Assembly: GCF_008974285.1 (NCBI RefSeq)
Contig: NZ_BKZV01000001.1
Span: forward strand, 543,319 to 607,318
Reading direction: 5' to 3'
DNA length: 64,000 bases
Origin: Thermogemmatispora aurantia
GTDB lineage: Bacteria > Chloroflexota > Ktedonobacteria > Ktedonobacterales > Ktedonobacteraceae
In this document: positions 36,319 through 44,956 of the stretch, one piece after another
Layout: each line of letters starts with the position of its first letter
How positions within the stretch are numbered: the stretch's first letter is position 1
The notes under the pieces: generated by a model
Seen by the model: the letters and a program-made list of their open reading frames with translations, nothing else
The model's database searches: none
What the model was told of the DNA's origin: nothing
Program-made: the position numbers and the translations under genes

Positions 36319-37176
36319 ATGCAACAGGATCATGTTATTACGCTTTTGATCTCTTGCCTCGATCGGCCAGGTATCGTGGCAGCTGTCTCGCAGTTCATCT
36401 TTGAGCACCAGGGTAACATCGTCGAATCGGATCAATACGCAACGGCTCGCCAAAACGGTACGTTCTTTATGCGTATCAGCTTTTCGGAAGAGGGTTTCCA
36501 GTTAAACGAGCGAGAGCTGGTCGAAGCTTTTCAGCCAATCGCTGCGCGCTTTGGCATGCAGTGGAGCGTCCATTATTCGCGCAACCGCAAACGGGCGGCT
36601 ATTCTGGTGTCACGTCTGGATCACTGTCTGGTCGATCTGCTCTGGCGATGGCGCAATGGAGAGCTGGTGATTGATATCCCCTGTATCATCAGCAATCATC
36701 CCGATCTGGAGCCACTGGCACGCATGTACCAGCTCCCCTACCATCATTTTCCAATTCGGACAGAGAGTCGTGCCGCTGATCAGCAGCGCATGCTAGAGTT
36801 CCTGGAAGGCAAGGTTGATTTTCTGATTCTGGCGCGCTACATGCAGATCCTGGAGCCGTTCTTCGTGCAAGCCTATCCTCAGCGCATTATCAATATTCAT
36901 CACAGTTTCCTGCCAGCATTCACAGGAGCCCGGCCTTATGAGCGAGCTTTCGAGCGAGGGGTAAAGATCATCGGGGCGACCGCTCACTATGTGACGGAGG
37001 AGCTGGACGAGGGGCCAATTATCGCTCAGGATGTGATCCACTGCAACCATCGCGATAGTATCGAGGACCTGATCCGCAAGGGGCGTGATGTAGAGCGACG
37101 AGTGCTGGCCGAGGCCGTGCGTTTGCACAGCGAGGATCGTGTGCTCGTGTATAAGAATCGCACGATCGTTTTCTAG
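36319..37176 (+). CDS. purU: Formyltetrahydrofolate deformylase
   Basis: 285 residues, standard for PurU, which hydrolyses 10-formyl-THF to formate and THF and balances the one-carbon pool. An N-terminal ACT domain (residues 5-85: VITLLISCLDRPGIVAAVSQFIFEHQGNIVESDQ) is followed by the formyltransferase fold with the catalytic Asn-His-Asp set: INIHHSFLPAFTGARPYERAFERGVKIIGATAHYVTEELDEGPII. The ATG at 36319 follows GAGGGG. Transcribed from its own promoter; the next gene is 290 bases away. Confidence 0.95.
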   Translation: MQQDHVITLLISCLDRPGIVAAVSQFIFEHQGNIVESDQYATARQNGTFFMRISFSEEGFQLNERELVEAFQPIAARFGMQWSVHYSRNRKRAAILVSRLDHCLVDLLWRWRNGELVIDIPCIISNHPDLEPLARMYQLPYHHFPIRTESRAADQQRMLEFLEGKVDFLILARYMQILEPFFVQAYPQRIINIHHSFLPAFTGARPYERAFERGVKIIGATAHYVTEELDEGPIIAQDVIHCNHRDSIEDLIRKGRDVERRVLAEAVRLHSEDRVLVYKNRTIVF

Positions 37177-37465
37177 CCAGAATGCTGCACCTGTGCGATA
37201 ATTTCCTGAGAGGAGGCTGTCATCCGCTACGCCGGGCTTCCTTTGAGGGAAGGAAGGCAGCTGCGGGCAGAAGCCGTGAACCACGAGCATGGAGGCCGCC
37301 AGCCTGGCCCTTCTTCAGCCCCTGAAGGGAGTGAGAGGGTCCGATCTGCCAATTCGGTTTGTCTGGTCAACCGAGGGGCACTAGTTGTCAAGCGATTGAG
37401 GCAGGAGGCTGGCTAGCACTCCTCAAACAAAAGAGTAGAGAGAGCAAGAGAAAGTGGAGAGCGTC

Positions 37466-37996
37466 ATGGATGAGCCATTGTCCTCTTCCGCCTCATGCGT
37501 GCAGCCAGCGCTGACTGCCGTGGCGAAGCTGACGGCGCGTGAGATGCTCCCGAGCTTCGCGCTTCCAGACCCCGCTGGGGTCCTGCGGGGTCCCCATGAC
37601 TACAAGCAGCGAGATCACCTCTTGCTGCTGATCGTACGCAGTGTCGAGCTGCCGAGCACACGTCTCTTCTTGAAGCAGTTCGCAGAGGCAGAGCCAGTAC
37701 TGCGCGAGGAGCATTGCAGCCTCCTGGCTATCAGCCCGGACCATCTGGCGCGGAATGCAGAGGCCCAGGCCAGTCTGCAGCTCCCCTTCCCACTGCTCGC
37801 TGATCCCACGGGGGAGGTCATTGCCCGCCTGACGCAGTGGGAGGCCACTCAGCGCACGCTCAATCCCAGCCTGCTGTTGGCTGATCGTTACGGCGAACTC
37901 TATCAGCAGTGGGTCAGCGCAGACGAGCAGGCGCTCCCGCCGCTCAGCGAGCTGCTGTCGTGCTTGCGCTATCTAAACCGCCTGTGCTGTCCCTAG
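37466..37996 (+). CDS. Redoxin (AhpC/TSA)-like protein lacking the peroxidatic Cys
   Basis: 176 residues. The thioredoxin-like pattern is there: ALPDPAGVLRGPHDYKQRDHLLLLIVRSVELPSTRLFLKQFAEAEPVLREEHCSLLAISPDHLARNAEAQASLQLPFPLLADPTGEVIARL. In true peroxiredoxins the loop after the first strand is PGAFTPxC; here it is VELPSTR, so the peroxidatic cysteine is absent. It may bind a substrate or act as a redox-independent partner. The ATG at 37466 has GGAGA six bases upstream; a GTG at 37454 is less likely. It is the first gene of an operon with the INSIG-like and PLP-enzyme genes (35-base gap, then a 4-base overlap). Confidence 0.75.
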   Translation: MDEPLSSSASCVQPALTAVAKLTAREMLPSFALPDPAGVLRGPHDYKQRDHLLLLIVRSVELPSTRLFLKQFAEAEPVLREEHCSLLAISPDHLARNAEAQASLQLPFPLLADPTGEVIARLTQWEATQRTLNPSLLLADRYGELYQQWVSADEQALPPLSELLSCLRYLNRLCCP

Positions 37997-38031
37997 CCAG
38001 CGGCGGATCGGGAAGGTTGAGTGAGCCAGCA

Positions 38032-38619
38032 ATGTATACGAGCGCTTGGGGCCGGGCTGCAGTCCTGCTCTTCCTCCTGGGAGCCACTGGTGGAAGTGCA
38101 CTTGATGCCTTCTACGTCCACCAGGGGGTAAAGCGCTACAGCACAGCTGTGGTCGCCGGCCTCACGCTCTTCGGTTTGCCCTGGTGGGTGCCGCTGCTCA
38201 CCGGCAGTGCCGCCGTCGCTATTGGTCTTTCTCATCCCCTGCTAGATCCTCTCCTGGCTCATTCGAGGACCGTGCGCCGTCTCTCAACGAGCATCGCCGC
38301 TCTCGGCTGGCTGTGTCTAGCCCACCTGTTGGGAGCTATACCACTCGCTCCCCTCGCCCGCTGTGGCCTCTTGGGTCTGCTCTACCTCGATTTCTGGCTG
38401 CTAGCCGGGCGAAGCTGGCAAAACCTGATCTTCTCCGCCGTGGTGGCGATTACGGGGACGCTGATCGAGATGATCTTGGTGAATGCTGGGATCTTCTCTT
38501 TTCCGCAGAACGCCGAGCTACTCGGCGTGCCCGCCTGGCTCCCCTGGCTCTACGCCTGTGCCTCGCTCGCGCTGGGAGACCTGGGACGGGCTCTCATTTC
38601 ACTCCAGAGAGGGGGATGA
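38032..38619 (+). CDS. INSIG-like polytopic membrane protein
   Basis: 195 residues with about six membrane helices. The pattern follows the eukaryotic INSIG proteins as I recall them: a first helix AAVLLFLLGATGGSALD; then WWVPLLTGSAAVAIGL with HP at 68-69 and D72 (INSIG: WWVPPCCGTAAAVVGLLYP.ID); LYLDFWLLAGRSWQN (INSIG: LGLWWTFDRSRSG); EMILVNAGIFSF (INSIG: QFLVYNGVYQY); and a last helix PAWLPWLYACASLALGDLGRAL (INSIG: RSWLPCIFF.GG...GNIGRQL). A mycobacterial homologue has been crystallised, so bacterial members exist. Function in bacteria is unknown. ATG at 38032; the upstream part of the frame belongs to the redoxin gene region. Its stop overlaps the next start (ATGA). Confidence 0.7.
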   Translation: MYTSAWGRAAVLLFLLGATGGSALDAFYVHQGVKRYSTAVVAGLTLFGLPWWVPLLTGSAAVAIGLSHPLLDPLLAHSRTVRRLSTSIAALGWLCLAHLLGAIPLAPLARCGLLGLLYLDFWLLAGRSWQNLIFSAVVAITGTLIEMILVNAGIFSFPQNAELLGVPAWLPWLYACASLALGDLGRALISLQRGG

Positions 38620-39857
38620 CCTTGACAGATCACCATTCTTCAGCCGCCTGGAAATTGGAGACGCAGCTGGTACAGGACGGCAGGCAGCGCTGGAGCGAAG
38701 GGCCTGCTCATGTATCAATCGTGCAGCCCATCTATGCGAGCACGACCTATTTGCACGGCAATATGGAGCGTCTAGACCAGGCTTTCAAGAGTCCAGCCCC
38801 GGGAGAGAAGCGCTCTTTTGTCTATGCACGTCAGGGAAACCCGAATGCGACGCAGCTGGAGGAAGTGCTGACACGCGCTGAAGGAGGCGTCGGGGCAGTG
38901 GCTTTCGGTTCGGGAATGGCGGCGATTCATGCAGCCCTGCTGGCCGCGGGTGCGGCACCAGGTGCGAAGATCCTGGCCGCTCAGGATCTCTATGGCCAGA
39001 CGATCGCTCTCCTGCGTCAGGTCTTTGCTCCCCAGGGTGTGGAGATCGTGCTCTGCGATCTGTGCTGTGCCTCTGCAGCGGAGCGCATCCGCAGCGAGCA
39101 GCCCGATATTGTCTTTGTCGAGACGATTTCGAATCCTCTGGTGAAGGTCACCGATCTCGATGCTATCAGCTCCGCCGCCCGCGAGGTGGGAGCCGTAACT
39201 TTGGTCGATAGCACCTTTACGACCCCCTGCCTGCTCCGCCCGATCGAGCACGGCTTTGATCTGGTGATCCATAGCGCGACGAAGTATCTCGGTGGACACG
39301 GCGATAGCACCGGCGGCCTGGTCGTGAGCGCCCGCGAGAGCCTGCTGCAGTCGCTGCGCTCCTACGCTTCCTTGCTGGGCGCGATGCTGAGTCCCTTTGA
39401 GTCGTACTTGATCTTGCGCGGCGTGAAGACCCTGGCGCTGCGCATGGAACGCCACTGTGAGAATGCGCTGCGCATCGCTCATTTCTTGCGCGATCATCCA
39501 GCAGTGGCTCGCGTCCACTACCCAGGCTTGCCCGAGCATCCGCAACACGAGCAGGCTCGACGCTTGCTTGCTCCCGGACGCTTCGGCGGTTTGCTCTCGT
39601 TCGAGCTGAAACAACAGACCCGCGCCGCCGCTTTTCGCTTCATGGACAGCCTGCAGCTTTGTGCTCCGGCTACCTCCCTCGGAGATGTCCACACACTGGT
39701 GAGTTATCCGCCTATCTCTTCCCATCGTGATCTCTCTTGTGCTGAATTACAACAGGCCGGCATCACCGAGGGCTGTGTGCGCCTTTCAGTGGGGATCGAA
39801 GACGCCGAGGATATTATGCACGATCTGGATCAGGCTCTGCAGCAGGCGACAGCTTGA
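38616..39857 (+). CDS. Cys/Met metabolism PLP-dependent enzyme (cystathionine gamma-synthase/lyase-like)
   Basis: 413 residues. The fold-type I signs are YARQGNPNATQLEEVLTRAEGG, FGSGMAAIHAALLAAG, VDSTFTTPCLLRPIEHG and the PLP lysine K223 in VIHSATKYLGGHGD. The C-terminus CVRLSVGIEDAEDIMHDLDQAL is typical. Lyase, gamma-synthase and O-acylhomoserine sulfhydrylase activities cannot be separated by eye. The start is the ATG at 38616, which overlaps the stop of the INSIG-like gene (ATGA) and follows GAGAGGGGG, so the proteins are made together. A much longer open frame upstream is just the alternative frame of the membrane-protein gene. Confidence 0.9.
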   Translation: MTLTDHHSSAAWKLETQLVQDGRQRWSEGPAHVSIVQPIYASTTYLHGNMERLDQAFKSPAPGEKRSFVYARQGNPNATQLEEVLTRAEGGVGAVAFGSGMAAIHAALLAAGAAPGAKILAAQDLYGQTIALLRQVFAPQGVEIVLCDLCCASAAERIRSEQPDIVFVETISNPLVKVTDLDAISSAAREVGAVTLVDSTFTTPCLLRPIEHGFDLVIHSATKYLGGHGDSTGGLVVSARESLLQSLRSYASLLGAMLSPFESYLILRGVKTLALRMERHCENALRIAHFLRDHPAVARVHYPGLPEHPQHEQARRLLAPGRFGGLLSFELKQQTRAAAFRFMDSLQLCAPATSLGDVHTLVSYPPISSHRDLSCAELQQAGITEGCVRLSVGIEDAEDIMHDLDQALQQATA

Positions 39858-39939
39858 GAGTCACAGCGAGTGTGGAGGAGACCGGGAGAGCACCGCGTGC
39901 TGGGGTGGGGTAGCCCCCGTCTCCTTCCACTTGCCTTAG

Positions 39940-41415
39940 CTAGCGCTTGCCAAAGTAGCCGCCGCGCCGCTGCGGTGGCGGGGGGGTGAAGCGCTCGCTC
40001 TGGGCGGCAGCAGCCCTCCCTTTCAGAATGACCTCATGGGCCCAGAGGAGATCTTTGGCCAGGACTGCCGTGCGATTGTCCTCCAATGCATGCAGGGCGG
40101 CAGTCAGACAGACTTCGCGCAGGTGACTGCCAGGCTGTCCTAGGAGCTGCGAGGCTACGGGCGCATGTTCCTCCTCACGGTAGCCAGCTCTTAGCAGGTG
40201 CTGAAGGAAGCGCACAGCCAGCTTCTCATCCTGGACTAGCCCCAGCTCGATGAGCGCATCGATGCGCCCGGGACGATCACGAATGCGTGGATCAATTTGC
40301 TCCGGGTTATTGCTTGTCGCCAGCAGCAAGGTACCGGCAGGATTATCAGGCGTTGCCACCCCATCGAGCGTATTGAGTATGATTTGCTGCTCTTTAGGAT
40401 CAGAGACGAACAATTCGAAGTCTTCCACCAGTATCAGCGTCGGTAAGCGGCTGTCAGCCGCGGTCTGTAAAGCGATCGACAGCATGTTCCAGGCGCTGCC
40501 CCCGTCGCTATTGTGGGCCGAAGGCATGACATAAAGCACACGTCCACCGCGGCGAGCATGATAGGCCCCTTCGGCTTTGAGGAGCGTGGTTTTCCCCGTC
40601 CCGGGGGGGCCGACTAGCAGGACTTTGCGGAGACGGGGCACTCGCAGGGCGGCATAGCGCCGCAGGATGGTGGGATCAAAGATGCGTCGCTGGGCTTCCA
40701 CGAGTGCACGGGTCCCCTCCGGCAAGATCACATCATTCCATGAGGCCTGCCGAATTACCGTGATGAGATCTCTCGGGTTCGTCGCTACCCCCACGATCTC
40801 AATGCTCCCACGCCCATGTTGATGGAGGTGCTGCTTGTACGTCTCCACAAGAAGATCGAGAAAAGCCAGCCACTCATCCTGACGCCCCTGGGGCAAGGCA
40901 ACGAAAGCAATATTGTCGTTGTACTCTGTCACATAATAGACAGAGAGGGCCGTCCAGCCGCTGGCAAACTGGTAGAGCTTCCAGCCGTAGAGAGAAGCTG
41001 GCTGCGTTCCCCGGTCGCCAAGCCCGGCGCGACGTGTCAGGTCGGACTTGAACAGGCAATCAGCCCTATCCGAGACGGTGAGACCCCAGGCGAGGTCAGG
41101 GGCCGGCAGCGGACGCCAGCTGCTGAGTTGACCAAAGCGCGGACGCTTGCGCCTTTGACCAGCCGCCACGAGACGGTCAAGTAGCAGCGGGTGATGTTCA
41201 TAATGATCAAGATAAGATAGAGATACAAAAGGAGAATGAAAGATTAAAATTGGACCGGTCAGGTGTAGCTGATGCCAGAGCTTTTCTAGCCCCAGCACAG
41301 CAATCTCCTTACTTTTCAGCTCTCGGCGCCAGCTCAGGGCTGGCTCATCCGACGGTCGATGATCCTGCGACCCTGACAAAGACTCCCCTGAGTGCAATAA
41401 CTCTTGCTCTTTCAT
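39940..41415 (-). CDS. AAA-family ATPase with unknown N-terminal domain
   Basis: 491 residues. The AAA module (about 250-450) has Walker A GPPGTGKTT, Walker B TLILVEDFE, sensor I LLATSN, and the arginine finger region PRIRDRPGRIDALIELG. The N-terminal 240 residues (LWHQLHLTGPILIFHSPF, YGWKLYQFASGWTALSVYYVTEY, GSIEIVGVATNPRDLITVIRQASWNDVILP) match no family I know. The C-terminal tail is Pro/Arg rich (PPPPQRRGGYFGKR). The start is given as ATG 41415 with AGAGGATGCG; an ATG at 41430 adds five residues but has a poor site. Likely a remodelling ATPase acting on a protein or complex; the target is unknown. Confidence 0.83.
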   Translation of the reverse strand: MKEQELLHSGESLSGSQDHRPSDEPALSWRRELKSKEIAVLGLEKLWHQLHLTGPILIFHSPFVSLSYLDHYEHHPLLLDRLVAAGQRRKRPRFGQLSSWRPLPAPDLAWGLTVSDRADCLFKSDLTRRAGLGDRGTQPASLYGWKLYQFASGWTALSVYYVTEYNDNIAFVALPQGRQDEWLAFLDLLVETYKQHLHQHGRGSIEIVGVATNPRDLITVIRQASWNDVILPEGTRALVEAQRRIFDPTILRRYAALRVPRLRKVLLVGPPGTGKTTLLKAEGAYHARRGGRVLYVMPSAHNSDGGSAWNMLSIALQTAADSRLPTLILVEDFELFVSDPKEQQIILNTLDGVATPDNPAGTLLLATSNNPEQIDPRIRDRPGRIDALIELGLVQDEKLAVRFLQHLLRAGYREEEHAPVASQLLGQPGSHLREVCLTAALHALEDNRTAVLAKDLLWAHEVILKGRAAAAQSERFTPPPPQRRGGYFGKR

Positions 41416-41754
41416 CGCATCCTCTGCCATACGCGTGCACTTCTTTCAGCTCAGTCAAGGGCAAGTATAGTGTTCCTCTAGTGGGACATCGCTCACTGAG
41501 CGCGGATCTCCTTACAGGGGAAAGTTCCGAAAGAAGTGGAGGATTTCGGCAATCGACGCGGAAGGATCAAGCAGGGCCGGCCCGCTGCAGCCTCTGCCAG
41601 CCGCCCGCAGGATTTGGCCAAGCGAGCTTTCCAATCACTCCTGCTGGCTAGCCAGGACATCAGGAGAGGAGAGCGCCACCCTGACCTGGGCAAAGCGAAG
41701 TGCAAGCGGGCCACGGTCACAATGATGCAGACACCGTTTAAAGTGAACAGCAGC
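41416..41754. other. Intergenic region upstream of the AAA ATPase gene
   Basis: 339 bases. On the minus strand TATACT (41469-41464) is a possible -10 for the ATPase gene about 50 bases before its start, with no clear -35. Nothing else is recognised. Confidence 0.4.
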
Positions 41755-42756
41755 TTACTTCGTATGACGTACGTAGCGTCCGCCCGGCACCAGATCCTCC
41801 TCTTCGGCACCAGTAGAGGCCATGACAGGCAGGCGCCCAGCCCTGGGATTGACGGTCAAGTCGTTGACAACCTGACGGACGCCCGGCACGGCGCGCGCGA
41901 TCTCGGCAGCGACGCGCTTCTGCTCTTCCGTGCGCACAGCTCCACTGAGCCGCACGACGCCCAGCCGCGGGTAAACCCCGATGGGGAGGCCCCGCGTGCG
42001 CGGATCGCGCCCCAAAGCCAGCGCGACTTCGCTGGCGAGCGTATCGTCGGCTATCAAATTGTTCCTGATCTCCAGCAGGCCCGGCACCCCCATGACCTGG
42101 CGCTCGACCAGGTCGGCACGCAGGGTACTGGAGATGTTGCCATCCAGATACAGGACGCCGTCCAGGACGCGCGCCGAGATCCCTTGCAGGTCAACGTGCA
42201 GCGGATAGAGGTCAAACAGGACAGCCTCGACCTCACGCTGCAGGTCGCGATCGGGCCGATAAGGCGGCAGCCCTTTAAGAGCCTCTGCAGAGAGATTGAG
42301 GCGCACCACTCCATTGGCCAGCTCAGCAATCCTGTCAACGCGGAAGAGGGTATCCTGGCCGCCAGGTAGATTATGGGCCACCACATAAGCAATCTCGCCA
42401 CTGCCGGGCTGGACAGCCAGCAAGAGCAGGGAACCACGTTGACCAGCAGTCGGTGCCTCGACAAGACTGCGCCCCGAGAGACGCACCCCGCCCGGCGAAG
42501 CGACTGCCTCTTGCTCCAGGGTAGCCAGACTGCTGGTCAGCCTCACGCCATCGCTAGAAGCCTCGCTGACTCGACCGAAGGAGAGATAGAAGCGCTTCTT
42601 GACGAAGAGGCCTCGACTGACCCCTACATGGGTAACGCTGCGCCGGGCTGGCTCAACAACAACTTCATCAAGTACGCCATATTCTCCATCGGAGCAAAAG
42701 ACTTTGCTGCCGAAGCGAAATTTGAGTAGTTCAGAGATAAGTTCGCTTTTCATCAT
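41755..42756 (-). CDS. Protein with PRC-barrel-like N-terminus and two BON domains
   Basis: 333 residues. Residues 1-60 (RFGSKVFCSDGEYGVLDEVVVEPARRSVTHVGV) look like a PRC-barrel. Two BON-type repeats follow: LQREVEAVLFDLYPLHVDLQGISARVLDGVLYLDGNISS..RADLVERQVMGVPGLLEIRNNL and LASEVALALGRDPRTRGLPIGVYPRLGVVRLSGAVRTEEQKRVAAEIARAVPGVRQVVNDLTV. BON domains bind membranes or phospholipids. There is no signal peptide, so it probably works at the inner side of the membrane or in the cytoplasm. The ATG at 42756 follows GAGGAATGCG; a further in-frame stretch to 42792 lacks support. Confidence 0.85.
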   Translation of the reverse strand: MMKSELISELLKFRFGSKVFCSDGEYGVLDEVVVEPARRSVTHVGVSRGLFVKKRFYLSFGRVSEASSDGVRLTSSLATLEQEAVASPGGVRLSGRSLVEAPTAGQRGSLLLLAVQPGSGEIAYVVAHNLPGGQDTLFRVDRIAELANGVVRLNLSAEALKGLPPYRPDRDLQREVEAVLFDLYPLHVDLQGISARVLDGVLYLDGNISSTLRADLVERQVMGVPGLLEIRNNLIADDTLASEVALALGRDPRTRGLPIGVYPRLGVVRLSGAVRTEEQKRVAAEIARAVPGVRQVVNDLTVNPRAGRLPVMASTGAEEEDLVPGGRYVRHTK

Positions 42757-42965
42757 CGCATTCCTCGCGTACCTTCCCAACGCTGGCAGCATGCATCATA
42801 AGAAACTGGCGAGCTGCCAGCCTTCGCCACAAGAGAGTGTAGCATGAGCTGACATAACCAGGCAAGGCGCCTGGACGACGGCAGACTTTCTGGTAATATG
42901 AAAGAGCCGAAGGCTACCAGCCGCGCCCTCGGGTAAGAAGCTCATTCCAGTGAGGTAAGAGAGTG

Positions 42966-43202
42966 ATGAGCGCACAACACGAGTGCTATATCGAGCAGTT
43001 TCCCCACAGCCTGCCACATCGTGACCAGGCGGAGCTCCGCCCCTGTGGGCACTACGCCTGTCCACCCCATACCATCACCTACTATGGCACAGGTGAGGAT
43101 GAGGAGCTGGTCGGCGACTACTGCATGGTCTGCTACAGCCGCCGATTCCCGCACCTCTGTCCCGACCCGCTATTGCGCCGGGCAGTGCTGAGCGAGAGCT
43201 AA
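42966..43202 (+). CDS. Small Cys/His-rich protein
   Basis: 78 residues. Cysteine pairs in LRPCGHYACPPH and GDYCMVCYSRRFPHLCPD, with several histidines, suggest a small zinc-binding protein. The start is ATG 42966 (GTG at 42963 is in frame). The ribosome site GAGG is a little distant. It converges on the GH1 gene with a 32-base gap. Family not recognised; the compact, Cys-rich composition supports a real gene. Confidence 0.6.
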   Translation: MSAQHECYIEQFPHSLPHRDQAELRPCGHYACPPHTITYYGTGEDEELVGDYCMVCYSRRFPHLCPDPLLRRAVLSES

Positions 43203-43234
43203 GACTCCGCTCCCCAAGCCGGGCAGTGACCCGC

Positions 43235-44623
43235 TCAGATCAGCACCCGCGCTCCCGAGCCCGCGGCAGTGACTGGACCAAAGATCGTAGCTGCGGCCTC
43301 GGGGGCATAGCGCTCGACGATGCTTTCAGTGATGGCATTGGCCCGGCAGATCTCCCCGAACATGCTGGCGCTGGGACGTGGACGCCGCTCTTGGGTTCGT
43401 GGGTTCAGCTCGACCAGACCAAAGTGGGCACCCCAGCCCTCATTCCATTCGAAGTTATCAACCAGCGTCCAGTGAAAATAGCCACGCACTGGCAGCCCTT
43501 CACGAATAGCACGATGGAGCATGGCCAGATGCTCCAAAATGGCCCGCGGACGGAGACGATCCTCGACATCATTGAGGCCATGCTCGGTAACATACAGCGG
43601 CTTATTGCCTCGTGTGCTGCGATAAACCGAATGGAGTACGCGATAGAGACCCTCGGGATAGACTTCGCCGAAGTAGCCACCACGCCCAGGGTCCTGCATC
43701 GGTGCTCCTGGACGCGGAAAGCGCCGGCCAAAAAGTTCACCCGGTCGCCGCGGGTCAAAAGCGACAAGATCGCGAGTATAGTAGTTGATGCCGTGATAGT
43801 CGCGCGCACCCGCCGCTCGCGGCACTGCCGACAGGGCGAACCTTAGCGGGAGCGGCAAACGCTCACCCTCAGCCAGTTTCAGCGCCAGCCAGTTGAAGAA
43901 GGTCTCTTGCAGACCAGCTACTACTCGATCGAGAGGCGAATAGGAACAAGCAGCCTCTAAGAGACGATAATTAAGGCAATAGCCAATCTGTCCCTCGGGC
44001 TGCAATTCGCGAATAGCATAGAAAGCCTGCACATGGGCTGCCATTAGATTGCGCAAGACATGCAAAGCGCGGAGCGCACGCTGCTCACCAGGCGGGAACT
44101 CGCCAGTGAGATAGCCCAGAAAGGCGTAGACGTTCGGCTCGTTGATCGTCAACCAGAACGAGCAAAGGTCGCGCAAATGCTCTACGACAAAACGGACAAA
44201 GCGCACGAAATAGCGGATATTCTCCTCGCGGGCAAAGCCGTCGCGATCGGCGAACCAGAGCGGATCGGTAAAGTGGTGCAGCGTCACCAGGGGTGTCATA
44301 TGACGCCGGCGCAGGTCACTCAGGAGAACACGATAGCGCTCCAGAGCGCTCTCGTCCCAGCGTCCTTCTTCCGGTTCGATGCGGCTCCACTCCAGGCTCA
44401 GGCGCAGAGCGTTGTTTTCCATCTGCTCGGCCAGCTCGAAATCGCGCTCAGCTTGTTGCCACCAGTTGGCGGCTACTGCACTGCGCTCGCCTGTCAGGGT
44501 ACGCCCCTGCTGCTCCCAGCGATACCACTGGTTGTTGACATTGCCACCCTCACACTGATGAGCCGATGAGGCCGTGCCCCAGAGGAAGCCCTCGGGGAAC
44601 TGCAGCTTGCGTTCTCTCGCCAT
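43235..44623 (-). CDS. Glycoside hydrolase family 1 beta-glycosidase
   Basis: 462 residues. GH1 motifs are complete: FPEGFLWGTASSAHQCEGGN at the N-terminus, NALRLSLEWSRIEPEEG, acid/base E162 in LTINEPN, nucleophile E347 in YVTEHGLND, and YFHWTLVDNFEWNEGWGAHFGLV near the end. It cleaves terminal beta-linked glucose or related sugars by a retaining mechanism, in the cytoplasm (no signal peptide). The ATG at 44623 follows AAGGAGAG; the longer frame is unsupported. It stands alone without a transporter, so its natural substrate is open. Confidence 0.95.
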   Translation of the reverse strand: MARERKLQFPEGFLWGTASSAHQCEGGNVNNQWYRWEQQGRTLTGERSAVAANWWQQAERDFELAEQMENNALRLSLEWSRIEPEEGRWDESALERYRVLLSDLRRRHMTPLVTLHHFTDPLWFADRDGFAREENIRYFVRFVRFVVEHLRDLCSFWLTINEPNVYAFLGYLTGEFPPGEQRALRALHVLRNLMAAHVQAFYAIRELQPEGQIGYCLNYRLLEAACSYSPLDRVVAGLQETFFNWLALKLAEGERLPLPLRFALSAVPRAAGARDYHGINYYTRDLVAFDPRRPGELFGRRFPRPGAPMQDPGRGGYFGEVYPEGLYRVLHSVYRSTRGNKPLYVTEHGLNDVEDRLRPRAILEHLAMLHRAIREGLPVRGYFHWTLVDNFEWNEGWGAHFGLVELNPRTQERRPRPSASMFGEICRANAITESIVERYAPEAAATIFGPVTAAGSGARVLI

Positions 44624-44800
44624 TCTCTCTCCTTGGGTACGAGCTTGTGTGCGGGAGGCGCAGCGCAGCAGCGCGGCACCTGTGTCTATTCTAGCCCGCA
44701 TCGCCAGCCAGAGCAAGGCCGGCCAGCTAAGGCGGGCAGATACGGCCAGCGCTCCAATCTGCCCGCCCCTGGAGAGACCGACGGCGGTGAGGATCAGCCG

Positions 44801-44956
44801 CTAACTGGGAAGGTAGATCGAGACACGGCCTGTCCCCTGACAATCAGGACAAACCTGCCGCTTGAGAGGGTCCAGGTAGCCGAAGCCCCCACACATGTTG
44901 CACACATCTTCTTCGCCGTTGCGCATACAACTCAGACGGTCATCCTGGTCGTACAT
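44801..44956 (-). CDS. 51-residue DnaJ-type zinc-finger protein
   Basis: A small gene with a near-perfect ribosome site (ACAGGAGGCAAT) before ATG at 44956 and a TAG stop at 44801-44803. The product starts MYDQDDRLSCMRNGEEDV and has two CxxCxGxG-type knuckles, CNMCGGFG and CPDCQGTG, the pattern of the DnaJ cysteine-rich domain, about 15 residues apart. That pair is enough for one zinc site. Such mini-proteins may act as zinc-dependent chaperone-like or thiol-handling factors. It lies upstream of GH1 on the same strand with a 177-base gap. Confidence 0.75.
   Translation of the reverse strand: MYDQDDRLSCMRNGEEDVCNMCGGFGYLDPLKRQVCPDCQGTGRVSIYLPS

Noticed and set aside
37177-37465. T-box or other amino-acid-responsive leader before the redoxin/INSIG/PLP operon
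   Set aside because: No T-box core sequence or terminator/antiterminator pair is visible.
38184-38615. Long N-terminal extension of the Cys/Met PLP enzyme
   Set aside because: This part is the alternative frame of the INSIG-like gene. The true start is the ATG overlapping that gene's stop.
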